Source: Trichosphaerium sp. ATCC 40318
Taxonomy: Eukaryota; Discosea; Flabellinia; Trichosidae
Direction: 5' to 3'
Length of the DNA stretch: 64,000 nt
NCBI GenBank assembly: GCA_038496445.1
Contig: JALMLS010000100.1
Coordinates: 186,001-250,000 of the forward strand
The notes under the pieces are model-generated. The model made no database searches and was not told the origin of the DNA. It worked only from the letters and a program-made list of their open reading frames with translations. Position numbers and translations under genes: made by a program. The first letter of the stretch is position 1; every line of letters begins with the position of its first letter. This document shows positions 11,432 through 21,675 of the stretch, piece by piece.

Positions 11432-12137
11432 TGTTCGTTACTGTTTTTTACAATTATGGTCAAGTTTTATCTTGCTCTCCTTTTGTGCACTCTGTACAAA
11501 CTAAAACTAGCGCTAGTTAAACACCATAACACATATATCCTATTTCTTCATTAACACATGATATCACGTGAATTGAACTTTAAGAAATAGTTAAAAAACA
11601 GCCTTTGTCCCAATCGATAATCCAGTACTTCTGCAACAAGTCAAAACCAAAGTTTGGTGCTCATGAAAGCGACGCTAGCGCCCAACTAAATTACTAATCG
11701 GAATTGAACCGATTTTTTGACAACATAGCCAGCTGGTTCTTTAAATGGTATGTATGCTAAAATATTCATGTTTTCGTATGTGCGTAGCTCAGAACAGTAG
11801 CCTGCATTTGTAGAGTTCATACTGTTTTAAACAGTTATGTAGATTCCACAGAACAAGTTCAGAAGAAATAGGTACATTGGCACTTACGAAAATGTGCTCA
11901 AGGTTAAAAGTTTTTTGAACCAAAGTAGCGAAATCAAACCAAAACCTTCAGTTGTTCTCTTCTTTCAAAACAACAATCCCTCGTGGACTTGAATTAGGTT
12001 CGCAGGAAGAGGCGCGTTATGTTCCTCTGAGGTCGTCTTAGCAGGTCCTCGGGTAATTCTAAAGACTGTGGTCTAACAAACACCAATAGAAGAAAAAAAC
12101 AAATTTTTTTATCATTACAGAAAAAACAGTACATTTC
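11432..12137. other. Intergenic region, no gene recognised
   Basis: No spliced or continuous frame on either strand looks coding. It contains a TCACGTGA palindrome at about 11564 and, on the minus strand at about 11695-11711, a sequence able to form a tRNA T-arm (ATCGG-TTCAATT-CCGAT) but with no matching acceptor or D-arm. Confidence 0.3.
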
Positions 12138-13805
12138 TTATCGAGAACGTTCTCTCTCTCGTCTACGCCGTCTATCACCTGACCTACTTCGGCTACGTCT
12201 TCTCTTATGATGATCTCTACTTCTACTCCTGCTTCGACTTCTTCTGCGTTTATAACTTCTTCTTCTATCATCTCTTCTTCTGTCGTCGTCTCTGTATCTC
12301 CTAGACCCTCTACGATCACCTCTATCTCTTCTATCATCTCTACGATCTACTCTATCACTTCTACCGTTACGATCATTACTACTTCCGCCACCATTTTTCT
12401 TATTTTCTTCCTCTTCTTCTTGAAGATACAACTCGAGTTCTTTACACTTATCACGTACAAGAACAAAGCCTGTATACATCTTACCAAGCTTGTGATCCCG
12501 AATTCTAGCATCAGAATCCTTACGAGATAGGTACGAGCCACAAATATCAGAAACACTAAAAAAAGAGGAAAAAAATGAGATTACGAAGAAGTGCATGAAC
12601 AGCAACAAATAAAAAAATCAGAAAGTCCAAAAGCGCTTTCTTAGTATGCAAAAATATTCGAATATACACAACATAGGTACTAAAGCTGTGTGGACAAAAA
12701 ACAAATCGAATAAGACAACGTCAGTTTGTTCAAAAAAAAATTGTTAAAATGTGGTCGTACATTAGGTTCATTTGCTGTTCATCGCTTTGGTATGTAGGTT
12801 CTTTAAGTAGCTCAGTACGTAAAGTATTTAACTGTTGCTCTAGCTCTCCATAAAGAGTCAAATCTCCGCTCTCTCCTGCTTCATTCATTTTCTCTTCTAA
12901 CTCATTTTGTTCGCGTCTTAGTGCATTTGTTTCAAGCTACAAACAAAATGTGAGTGAAAACAGAAAACAACAACAAAAAATGAAACAGAAGACACTCAAT
13001 CACGCAGAATTAGTAACCTCTCACATATTCAAAGTCAAATAAAAATACTAGAGAGTATTTTAAAAGAGTTAAATTGAATTAAAGAGAAAACAAGCCGTTT
13101 TCGTTTTTTTTGTCTCTTTTTTGTGCTTTTGAGTCTCACTTTTTTCACTAATAATAACGTACAATTTGACGTTGACGTTCTAGTAGTTCACCTTTACGTT
13201 TTTCTATCTTTCTATCGCACTTGTCAACCAGATCTTTCAAAAAAAGATATAACTCACGTTCGTAGCCATAGCTTTTTGCCTTACGTGCTTGAAGATATCT
13301 AAATATATATAAGATAAACACATCTATACTATAAAATAGAAGAAAGAGTGTAATGTGATTGTGAAATTTGAAAAAAAAAAAAAGTGAAAAAAATGGAAAA
13401 TGGAATGAAAATGTTATTAAATCGTTAGAAACGTACTCTTCTCGAAGCACGTCTGAACAAACACGCGGATTAGGACCTAATTTTTCTTTCTGTGCAAAAA
13501 GAGTGTTTTAGAAGATTTGTTTATTTTAAATGTCTCCTTTCGTTCTAATAACGCTAACGTACTGTGTTTACAAAGAGATCGTATACATCCAACCCTTTTT
13601 AAAAGCCTTTAGTGCTTAAATGAAAAGATAACGCATGGGAACGTACCCCAAACTAGATAAAACTTGCATACATCGCGGTCTGTAAATTTCTTTTTCTTTC
13701 CACCGCCTACTTCATCCCTACGCCCTTATTAGCTATGGCAAAGGTGTAAAAGTACCTATCAGCGCCCATAAGGGCATCCAACTGCTTCCTGAAGTCGTCT
13801 GTCAT
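12138..13805 (-). CDS. LUC7L: LUC7-like U1 snRNP splicing factor
   Basis: ATG 13805 opens MTDDFRKQLDALMGADR, the conserved LUC7 start. Later exons give the first CCCH-type finger (FTDRDVCKFYLVWGTCP near 13650-13690), YGYERELYLFLKDLVDKCDRKI at 13150-13290, a coiled coil (REQNELEEKMNEAGESGDL near 12850-12940), and the second finger motif VSDICGSYLSRKDSDARIRDHKLGKMYTGFV at about 12450-12560. The C-terminus is an arginine/serine/aspartate-rich tail (RRSRSRSRSRDHHKRRRSRS) ending at 12138. LUC7 proteins help U1 snRNP select 5' splice sites. The N-terminal start lies 191 bases from the divergent methyltransferase gene. Confidence 0.92.
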
Positions 13806-13995
13806 CCGCAGAGGCCGCGCAACCAAGAAAGACTTGCTGTTGACTATTTTTTTTTTCTATGTGTTAATTTGGTTATTACGCCGCGTGATTGTAACGTCCT
13901 TGCTAGCTAGACTGTACAGGTTTAATTATACCTATTGTAATATTGCTGTATAGCGGTTAGAGAATAGCAATCACAATAACCACTGTATAACATAA

Positions 13996-16900
13996 ATGAG
14001 CGAACAAAAGACCAGAAAGCGAAGGCGGAGTGTAAGTTTTTGAATTTCAAACAATAACACATTGTGACGCTTGACAGGGCGTTAGTACGAACGGTAAAGA
14101 GCCAAAGAAAAGGCGCACAACAATACCTGACGATTCTTCAAGCGATGAACTCTCTGACTCCAACGACGGCGAGTATTCAGCTAGGGTACGCATTTAAACG
14201 CCTCAAACGCATTGTAAATTACATTATCATCATTTTTAGACTTCCAAATTAAAAGACACTCATAAGACCCAACGGAGTGTCTTCCTCGCGTAATACATTA
14301 ATAGTGCATCGATTTGATTGTTATTTAGCGCGCACAGTGGGCCAGCAAGCATACTTCGTCTAATGTTTATGATGCTGTAGCTGTAGACAAGATTATATAC
14401 AAGAGAGGTGACTTTATATCAGTTGCAGGTGACTCTGGTAAATGGTATGGAAGGATTGATAAACTCTTTCAGAGAGGGTTAAATAAAATGATGACAATAA
14501 GATGGTTGTATCCTGAAAGTAGTATTCAACAAGTACTTAAAGTAAGATATTCACTTGCAATACTCGACATACAAGAGATAGTGCTCTTTTTTCTTGTAAG
14601 TAATGCCTTTTTTAGACTAAAGTCAAGTTCCGAGAGAGGGAGTTTGCGATCTCACAGCACCTTGATGATAATCCTGGCACGTGTTATTTTTTTCTTTTTA
14701 GCTTCAAATTCTTTGTCCCTTTTGGTTGTTTTGCATCTACTTACTTGGCTTTAGTTGCCACTATTCTTGAAAAGGTTACGGTGAAAGAATTAAAAGATAT
14801 GAAACAAGGAGACAAAGAAAATGTACTGAAGACATCCTCACGTAACTTCCAACTTGTTGTTTTGTTGATGTTTTTTCAAGGAGAATATCTTTTGGTACAA
14901 AAGGATGCTCACCAAGGATCTCAAATTATTCGCAATGAATAATAAGGTACCTCAATTTGAAGATACAGTTATGTTTAACACTAGAACCTGACCCTCTTCA
15001 AGCTTCGACAAGATTTGATTTTAAAAAAGCCCAAACCAATAGAAATCTCTTTACTGTCGGATTCAGATAGCTTAGATTCCGATATCCAAATGGATACACC
15101 AATCAATGAGTTAGATTCTTTGGTAATCAACTATAAATCGTTTCAAACGCAACTTTCCTTTCGCTGAATTTTGTTTCAAGGACGAAGACTCAGATGAAGA
15201 ATCTGATGAATCAAGTGTCAGTGAACCTAGGCGCCGACAACCGAAAATTAAAAAAAAAACATTAGCTGAGGAGTTCTTAGTAACACCAAAGTCACTATTT
15301 GATACATTGAAGAACCCTTGGCTATCTCGGAAAAAATTTTGGAGACAAAAGTTCGGCTTGCAGGTAACATCTTCAAAGAGTAACACTTTTCTTACTTTTT
15401 TATTCACTGTTTGTGTTTAGGATGCCGGAGGTCGTTATGCTGATATGAAGACTCCGAACGTATTCATAGATTTAGATCCGCGGTTTTATAACAAAAAGAA
15501 CGCAGCAGAAAAGAAGCTTGGTCACAAGATGACGAATAAAGAGTTTAAAAAGAAATACGAGAAAAAACTAAGAAATGTCTTTAGTAACATATCTTTATTT
15601 GATCCTGTACTTGCAGAAGTAATGTACAGATGGTTTGCCCCTGCAAATGGATACATATTAGGTACAATATTTCACATATTAAGTGAGAAAAAAAGCCCTT
15701 AACTTAGCTTCTCCTAATTCCAAGAAGATTTCGAGAATTTTACACTTTTCTGAGTGTTGTGGTAATCCATGCTGACTTTTTTATTAAGATCCGTTCGGAG
15801 GTGGTGTAACTCGTGGATGTGTAGCAGCTGCAATGAATCTACATGTTCGTATCTTTGTTTTCTCGTTTTCTCTTTCAACAAAGCATTAATTTCTCTTTGC
15901 TTTTGTTTCACTGACTCTGTTTTTGTAGTATGTTGGTGTTGATTTGGCACCATTTCAAGTAGCTACTAATAAAGATTATGCAAAATCAATACCTTTCAAT
16001 GTACAACCAACGTGGATACAAGGAAACTCGGAAGATATTAAAAAACTTGTTGCAAAAGAAAATAATCCCGCTGCTCCTCCAGGTAAAACATTTTTCAATA
16101 TTTGCGCATTCTTGTATCCTACTGACCAACTATAGACGGGCAATACGATATGCTTTTGACATGTCCACCATACTGGGGTACGAAAATACATCAAGAGTTG
16201 AACCAATATTGACTTACTTTTTGGTTAAGATCTTGAACGCTATTCTGACGACCCTGATGATTTAAGTAATGCCAAAGATTACTCACGGTTTTTAAAAACA
16301 TATACTTCAATATTAAAACGCTCATGTAAACTTGTAAAGTACGTTGTTGACTCGTTCTGAGGTCAAAATCATTTCTTCTTTTTTTCTTCTTTTTCTTACA
16401 GTTTTTTTGCAGGAAGAACAGGTTTATCATCATTGTTGTATCTAATTTTAGACGCTCTATAAAACGACAAGGTGTCTTAGGAGCATATTATCCTTTTGAG
16501 GCTGATACAGTTAAGGTACATACCCTTCAAAAAAGAGGTTTTCAAAAAAACTTGCTTATTTTTATTTACAGATTATGGAATCTCTGGATATCTTGCTTTA
16601 TAATCAATTCACTTTATCTCAAGTACAACGCTCTACCGAAATATCATTGATTTACGGACTCATAAATTCATAGACATTTGGTAATAAACGGCTTGGTTGT
16701 AGACGTACATATGTCGCTTCTAAAAAGATATACAGTACAACACAATCAGTGCTTGTATTCCTTAAGGGAGGTGAAACTTATCTTCCAGAAACAATACAAC
16801 AAACAAGTGTAAAAGAATACGAAGGTACAAAAGAAACAACTGATACAGTTCTTTCAAAAATGTTTTTTTTTTTTTGGTTCCCAGGCTGAGTTTTTTATTA

Positions 16901-17713
16901 ATTTTATTTGGTAACACGTGTTGGATTTCATGTAGTACTGTGGCTTTTTGGCTAACACATATCATAGCTAATATTAAACGGATAATAAAAGAAATGAGAG
17001 AAGCTAAAAGAAAGGCAAAAGCCTCAGGTTCTAAAGAGATTAAATCCAGACCTAAAAGTCGCTTTACTACATTCAATGGCTATGAGAATGACGATGACGA
17101 TGACGATAGTGAAGAGGATGATGATGATGCTGGAGTTGCACAGAATATATCTTCTGAAGTAGTAAGCTCTTTTACCGATATATCTAGTAAGGATTACATT
17201 GACAACATTCAGAGCAACGAACCAAAAAATTCACATAGTCCAAGCATGCCTGAATTACTAAAATTGCTTAAAACACCTAAAAATAAGATAACAAAGACTA
17301 AAAAGAAAGCTCCAATATCAACACCATCACAGACAGGATTTCGCAGGCATAAAGAAAAATCAAAGTCTACAGGAGACCAACAACCATCTTCTTCAAGTTC
17401 GTCATCTTCTGAAAAAGTTATATCCCTTGATAGCACAGAAAAAGGAAGTATGCTTGAAGGCATGGATGAACCAGCTTTAAAAGGTACTGTAATGATAGCA
17501 AAGGCTGCAAAAAGTGTTGTAAAAGTAAGAGTTGATACAAAACAATCGCAAAAAGATGACGATGACTCAGATCTTGAAATGAAAGTAACAAATGATGACT
17601 ATGAAATAGACATTCCATCATCCAGTGATGATGAAATAGACATCCCATCATCATCCAGTGATGATGAAATAGACATCCCATCATCCAGTGATGAAGATGA
17701 AGATTCAAACTAG
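13996..17713 (+). CDS. BAH domain fused to prokaryotic-type DNA N-methyltransferase
   Basis: About fifteen exons give a protein of roughly 850 residues. Residues 1-70 are basic/acidic linker from ATG 13996. Residues about 70-195 form a BAH domain: IIYKRGDFISVAGDSGKWYG, IRWLYPESS, HLDDNP joined to VATILEKVTV, then NIFWYKRML. After an acidic linker comes a DNA methylase of the bacterial/phage DNA-modification type (about 365-590). It has SLFDPVLAEVMYRWF, motif I LDPFGGGVTRG split by an intron, GVDLAPFQ, motif IV TCPPYW, DLERYSDDPDDLSNAKDYSRF, then KKNRFIIIVVSNFR and SVLVFLKGG. A TCPPYW motif fits exocyclic amino methylation (N6-adenine or N4-cytosine), not 5-methylcytosine. The tail is disordered and acidic and ends in three DEIDIPSSS repeats. 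One intron (14677-14754) uses a GC donor. The base modified is inferred, not seen. Confidence 0.85.
17608..17694 (+). repeat. Three tandem EIDIPSS repeats in the methyltransferase tail
   Basis: The end of the BAH-methyltransferase reads EIDIPSSSDD, EIDIPSSSSDD, EIDIPSSSDED, encoded by near-identical DNA units of 30-33 bases. Hydrophobic I-D-I flanked by acidic and serine residues resembles SUMO-interacting motifs that are strengthened by CK2 phosphorylation. That reading is inference from motif shape only. Confidence 0.7.
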
Positions 17714-18196
17714 CAAACACAACTAGCTCTGAATTTTTTTAGTATAATACAATCACGTACAGAAACAAACACGTGCTCTCAACAAAGTGAGAAATAAAAT
17801 TATTTTGAGCATCACCTTATCTGTTTTATTGCAATAGACATTGTCTGTCCCATACTACCACGGCAGCAAAACGTTGAAGTGGCAGTACTGACATGGCGTT
17901 TCACACTGTATTGGATAGTTCAACTTTGTACTTTTAATGAGGATTAACTTCCATAGTCAATTCATAGTACGATACATCCCTTAAAAAAGAACAGTACCTA
18001 ATATAAGTGGAAGGTTGCAAAACATGCTAAAAATGGCTTACGCACTGTTTCTGATGTGCACGTGTTTGCGAAGCGATAGTGTACAACAACTTGCCCGAGA
18101 CCCAACCACTTTAAGGTTACTGGTAACAACACTAATTTTACTATGTACATACAACTTTATTGTAACGGTGTTATTTTCTTTTTCTTTCTATGACAT
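17714..18196. other. Convergent intergenic region
   Basis: 3' flanks of the methyltransferase (plus) and ADA3 (minus). The open frame at 18015-18293 on the plus strand overlaps the end of ADA3 antisense and has no other support. No gene or RNA recognised. Confidence 0.4.
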
Positions 18197-19623
18197 TTAT
18201 GTTGCAGGTTTTGCAGCAGCTTTAGCTTTTTTCTTATCATTTGTTTCTTTTTGGATTTGCTTAAGACGACGTAGTATCCTTATAGTATCTTGATCATAAG
18301 ATTCCTTCTTTGCTCTAAATTCTTCTTGCTCAGTTTTTCTTACTTTAACAAGTGATACAAGCTTGCTTCTTAAGTCATTATTTTGTTCTATCTGAGCCTT
18401 CAAACGAGTTTGTAGTTGTCTTAGTTCACGACATATCTCATCATCCTCTTTAACCATCTCAGTGCTCTAAAAGCAAAGACAAGTAAACAAATTGCTAAAG
18501 TTTCACTTTCTCATAAAAAAAAAAAATTGTGTTAATAGCCCCACTTCAAAGCGCAAAGCCAAGGGGAAAGGAAAACAAGGGTTTTTGTTTTTTCTCATGT
18601 CAGCATGGGACAATTTATGAAAAAAACGTTGAAATTTCAAACAGGAATTAGTAGTGCACGTGACCAGCAAAAATTGTGAGTGTTGAATGTTATAAAATAA
18701 TACAACTGGAAATATATCGAAATTGCCTCTTACGCAAAATCAAAGCGAGCATACATCACGACGCGTAATTTTTCATAAAAAAGCAAAGGAAAAAATGGTA
18801 ACAAAAGGTGTCTACTCACCTGAACGTCTTCAAGTAGACCAAGTGTACGTAGTTCGAACTTCATCCTCTCTTCTATATCTAGTATTATAGAGTGTGAATA
18901 TGAAGCCACAGGCGGTTTATCAAGAGGTAGAGCCAATAGAGTTGAAGGATCATGTTTTACTGTTACTGATTGCTTATCATTCTTTGCTGCTGCGCTTGGG
19001 TCTTGTAGGAGACAAGCCAATACACGCTCTGTAAAAACCTCAACTTTAACTGGTCCATGAGAAGGAGCGTCGTTCATAATATCGTCGCTTCCCCATGCAT
19101 GCTCAAAGCCAGATGCTCCAAGCGGTGGAATTCTCCATTCTTCGTCTGTGTCATCGATTGGCTTTATTCTTGTGTAAGTACTACACTATGCTACTATCCT
19201 AGGTACCTTTGGCGCACAGAAGGTAATATCGTCTTCTGTGTAGTCTGAAAAATACGGTTGTATTTGCTTCCAGAAACCCTGTTGAAATCCGTCTGTTGGC
19301 GTGTACAAGTTGTCATCACTCCTAATTTCACATTAAACTAATGTTCGCAATGCGTGTAGAGCTTACTTTTTAGTTCGTTTGTTACGTTTTGGTTTTGCTT
19401 GTTTTTGTTCCCTTTTACACCATTAATTACAAGACATTCGCCGAGGAGTAGCGTACTTTTTAATAACGGTTGGTTCTACTTGCATTGGGTCTTTTTTGAT
19501 TGGTGGCGTAGTATCAGCCTTTTTTTTATCTACATCCATTGGATCTGATGTCTGAGCATCCTCTTGTTTATTTTGGCTTCCATTCAGCTTAATTGTTATT
19601 TTCAAATTTCCTGCTTCGCTCAT
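18197..19623 (-). CDS. TADA3: Transcriptional adaptor ADA3 (SAGA/HAT module)
   Basis: The C-terminal exons match ADA3/NGG1: SHGPVKVEVFTERVLACLLQ near 19000-19060, ASYSHSIILDIEERMKFELR and TLGLLEDVQ at 18830-18910. The long charged coiled coil at 18197-18457 begins EDDEICRELRQLQTRLKAQI and ends KKKAKAAAKPAT. The N-terminus from ATG 19623 (MSEAGNLKITIKLNGSQNK) is low-complexity and carries PMDVDKKK and DPMQVEP. ADA3 holds ADA2 and GCN5 together in SAGA-type histone acetyltransferase complexes. Assignment rests on the C-terminal helical domain; total length of about 330-350 residues is shorter than yeast but close to animal ADA3. Confidence 0.78.
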
Positions 19624-19773
19624 TGTGTTTGTTTCTTACTGGTTCAATTGTTTCTTAAATATTTTGTACCACTAGACGCATTAAACAGAGGAAGAAAACG
19701 TTTTTGTTTGAAGAAAAGGAACGACTTTTTCTACTGGCGCTTGATGCATTTTTTATTATTTAAAAGAGCCAAC

Positions 19774-20107
19774 AATGCGCTTGACTCTCTTATTGATGGG
19801 TGGTAGACGTATTCCAGGCAGGAAAATGAAGTATGTTTGTTACTTGTGGATTCACCCTTTTACTAACACAAATACGCAGCCCTAACCGCCTACGAAATGA
19901 TAAAACACAAGCAAAACGAGTCAAGCGTGTAGAAGGATTTTTGCGAAATTATGAGATGAAGGCGTGGCGTTCTAAGGCGTACGTGCTCGCTCATTAGCTA
20001 CTTAGTAATATTTATATAGGGTACAACTTGAAAGGCACGAGTTTTACGTTGCCGAGCGTGCAAGGCAAGAAAAGGTTATTGAACAAGCGAAACTAGACAA
20101 ATCTTAA
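19774..20107 (+). CDS. Small basic protein, possibly mitochondrial ribosomal
   Basis: Three exons join in phase: MRLTLLLMGGRRIPGRKM from ATG 19774, NPNRLRNDKTQAKRVKRVEG with FLRNYEMKAWRSK, then AVQLERHEFYVAERARQEKV and a short end at TAA 20105-20107. The product is about 82 residues, strongly basic, with a hydrophobic/arginine-rich start that could be a mitochondrial presequence and a helical charged C-terminus. Such features are common among small mitochondrial ribosomal subunits, but I recognise no specific family member. The frame starts 151 bases upstream of ADA3's start, in the opposite direction, consistent with a shared promoter. Confidence 0.55.
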
Positions 20108-20524
20108 GCTCCAGAATCGGTTGGCGCTTTATTGACGTGCAAAGGCGCACAAACGTCACTATGTCACTCTTGTATAGTCATTTTCTAAAACACTGGCGTA
20201 ATAAACCAGATTTGTATTGTATACAACCGTGTTTTGAACATGTCAAATTTTATACTCACTTGACCTCGTTACAAGTAGTAGACCGTTTATTCTCGCTTTT
20301 ACACTTTATGGCCACATATGACGTAACCACAATAACTTGCACAACCCTATGATCTTTTTTGAAGTTGTATTTGCTCTATTTCGGGTAATTCGTTTTGAAC
20401 ACCAATTATGAAGGTTGGTAGCATGTAAACTCGAAATCTTGCGGGCCTGGTGGTTAAAAGAAATAAAAATGGGTAATTATTCTCGTGAATTACATAATTG
20501 CAACATCAAAACAAGCATTAAATC
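20108..20524. other. Intergenic, no gene recognised
   Basis: Open frames here (for example 20137-20352, plus) lack a recognisable domain or splice continuity. The segment leads into the intronless dioxygenase and probably holds its promoter. Confidence 0.3.
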
Positions 20525-21328
20525 ATGCAGTGCAAAGTATTCGATTCGCTGGACGTAAGAACGATAACAGACGTTCAGTTATTAGAAATAAGGAAAGCAG
20601 TCCCAACATTCGGCCTTGTGTGCATTCGTGGTCAGAATTTGACGCCAACGGAGCTCATTTCTTTCACTGCAAAGTTTGGCGAAGTGATTACTCTCCCTAC
20701 TAGCTTCAAGCTTAAGAATGAATGGCCAGACTACCCAACTATCACTAGAGTATCCAATATACGTCCTAACGGCGATATAATTAGAAAACATCGAGGAGCG
20801 GAGTACTGGCACAACGACGGAGACTTCTGGCAACCTGATAAGAAGTACGTCTTTAGCTTCTTGAATTCAAAGGTGGTACCAAAGGAAGGAGGTAAAACAG
20901 CATGGGCTGACGTAAGAACTGCATACGAGCGACTTGACGCTAAGACAAAGCATGAAATTGACAAGCTGCGCATTTGGGTGTCATGCAAAAAAATTCCAGA
21001 TTTCAAGGGTGCCAAGGAAGAAGACTTGCTCCCTGATGCGTACCACAATATTAAACATGTACACCCTGATACAAAGCGTACGAGTTTGTACCTTGGATGC
21101 GCAACATCGTCTATTGAAGGCATGGATGACGAAAAAGCCAAAATCCTGATTGGCAAGCTCTTGGATGTTGTGAAGCGCGAGGATAATGTATACATTCATC
21201 AATACAAGGAAGGAGACTTGATGATATGGGATAACACATCAGTAATGCATAGAGGACAAGGCGGTTATGGAGATAACCCAAGATTGTTGTTTCGCTCCCA
21301 AGCTTTCATTAAACCACTCCACGAATAG
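20525..21328 (+). CDS. TauD/TfdA-family Fe(II)/2-oxoglutarate dioxygenase
   Basis: A single uninterrupted 267-residue frame with ATG at 20525. The iron-binding HxD is in YWHNDGDFW (H96, D98), the distal histidine is H242 in SVMHRGQGG, and R253/R257 in NPRLLFRSQAF fit the 2-oxoglutarate-binding arginines. GLVCIRGQNLTPTELISF and SNIRPNGD are typical of the family. Members hydroxylate small organic acids such as taurine, alkyl sulfonates or chlorophenoxyacetates; the substrate here cannot be read from sequence. Nearly all neighbours have introns about every 100-200 bases, so an intron-free gene of a mainly bacterial/fungal family suggests relatively recent horizontal gain. That origin is inference. 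Confidence 0.88.
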   Translation: MQCKVFDSLDVRTITDVQLLEIRKAVPTFGLVCIRGQNLTPTELISFTAKFGEVITLPTSFKLKNEWPDYPTITRVSNIRPNGDIIRKHRGAEYWHNDGDFWQPDKKYVFSFLNSKVVPKEGGKTAWADVRTAYERLDAKTKHEIDKLRIWVSCKKIPDFKGAKEEDLLPDAYHNIKHVHPDTKRTSLYLGCATSSIEGMDDEKAKILIGKLLDVVKREDNVYIHQYKEGDLMIWDNTSVMHRGQGGYGDNPRLLFRSQAFIKPLHE

Positions 21329-21675
21329 TGTGTCACATTGTAATAAACTTGCTTCATACAAGTATTGCGTTCTCGTAGAGCTATGTGTTGATGCCTAGTA
21401 GCTTGTATAGCGTTTAGTACATGTGCTTGCCAAGTAATGGTAATTTTTGTCATAGTCAGACTCACAGAACGACTGTACCTTCCGGTGATGGAATTTACCT
21501 GAAGACTTTGTTTGGCGGCGTTTTCGACTAGGCGTCACCCAAGATTATCGTGTAGAAAAGGCGATAAAACATATTTCGGTAGGTCAGCATACACCAGCAC
21601 TTTTGATACAAATAAACCAAAACTGGCCTAGTCACGGAATTTCTCGCTCAATTTGTATTAAAACAGCTCAAAGCA
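21329..21675. other. Intergenic, no gene recognised
   Basis: Space between the dioxygenase stop and the calpain start. Neither strand holds a supported exon; it presumably contains the dioxygenase 3' end and the calpain promoter. Confidence 0.3.

Noticed and set aside
11680-11760. Perfect T-arm (ATCGG-TTCAATT-CCGAT) on the minus strand suggesting a tRNA
   Set aside because: No complementary 5' acceptor or D-arm found about 60 bases upstream; at most a tRNA remnant.
12207-12530. Ser/Thr/Ile-rich plus-strand frame of 107 codons
   Set aside because: Antisense shadow of the Arg/Ser/Asp-rich LUC7 tail.
17418-17720. His/Leu/Met-rich minus-strand frame
   Set aside because: Shadow of the acidic Asp/Ser repeats of the methyltransferase tail.
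20731-21195. 154-codon minus-strand frame
   Set aside because: Antisense of the dioxygenase, with no domain or promoter support.
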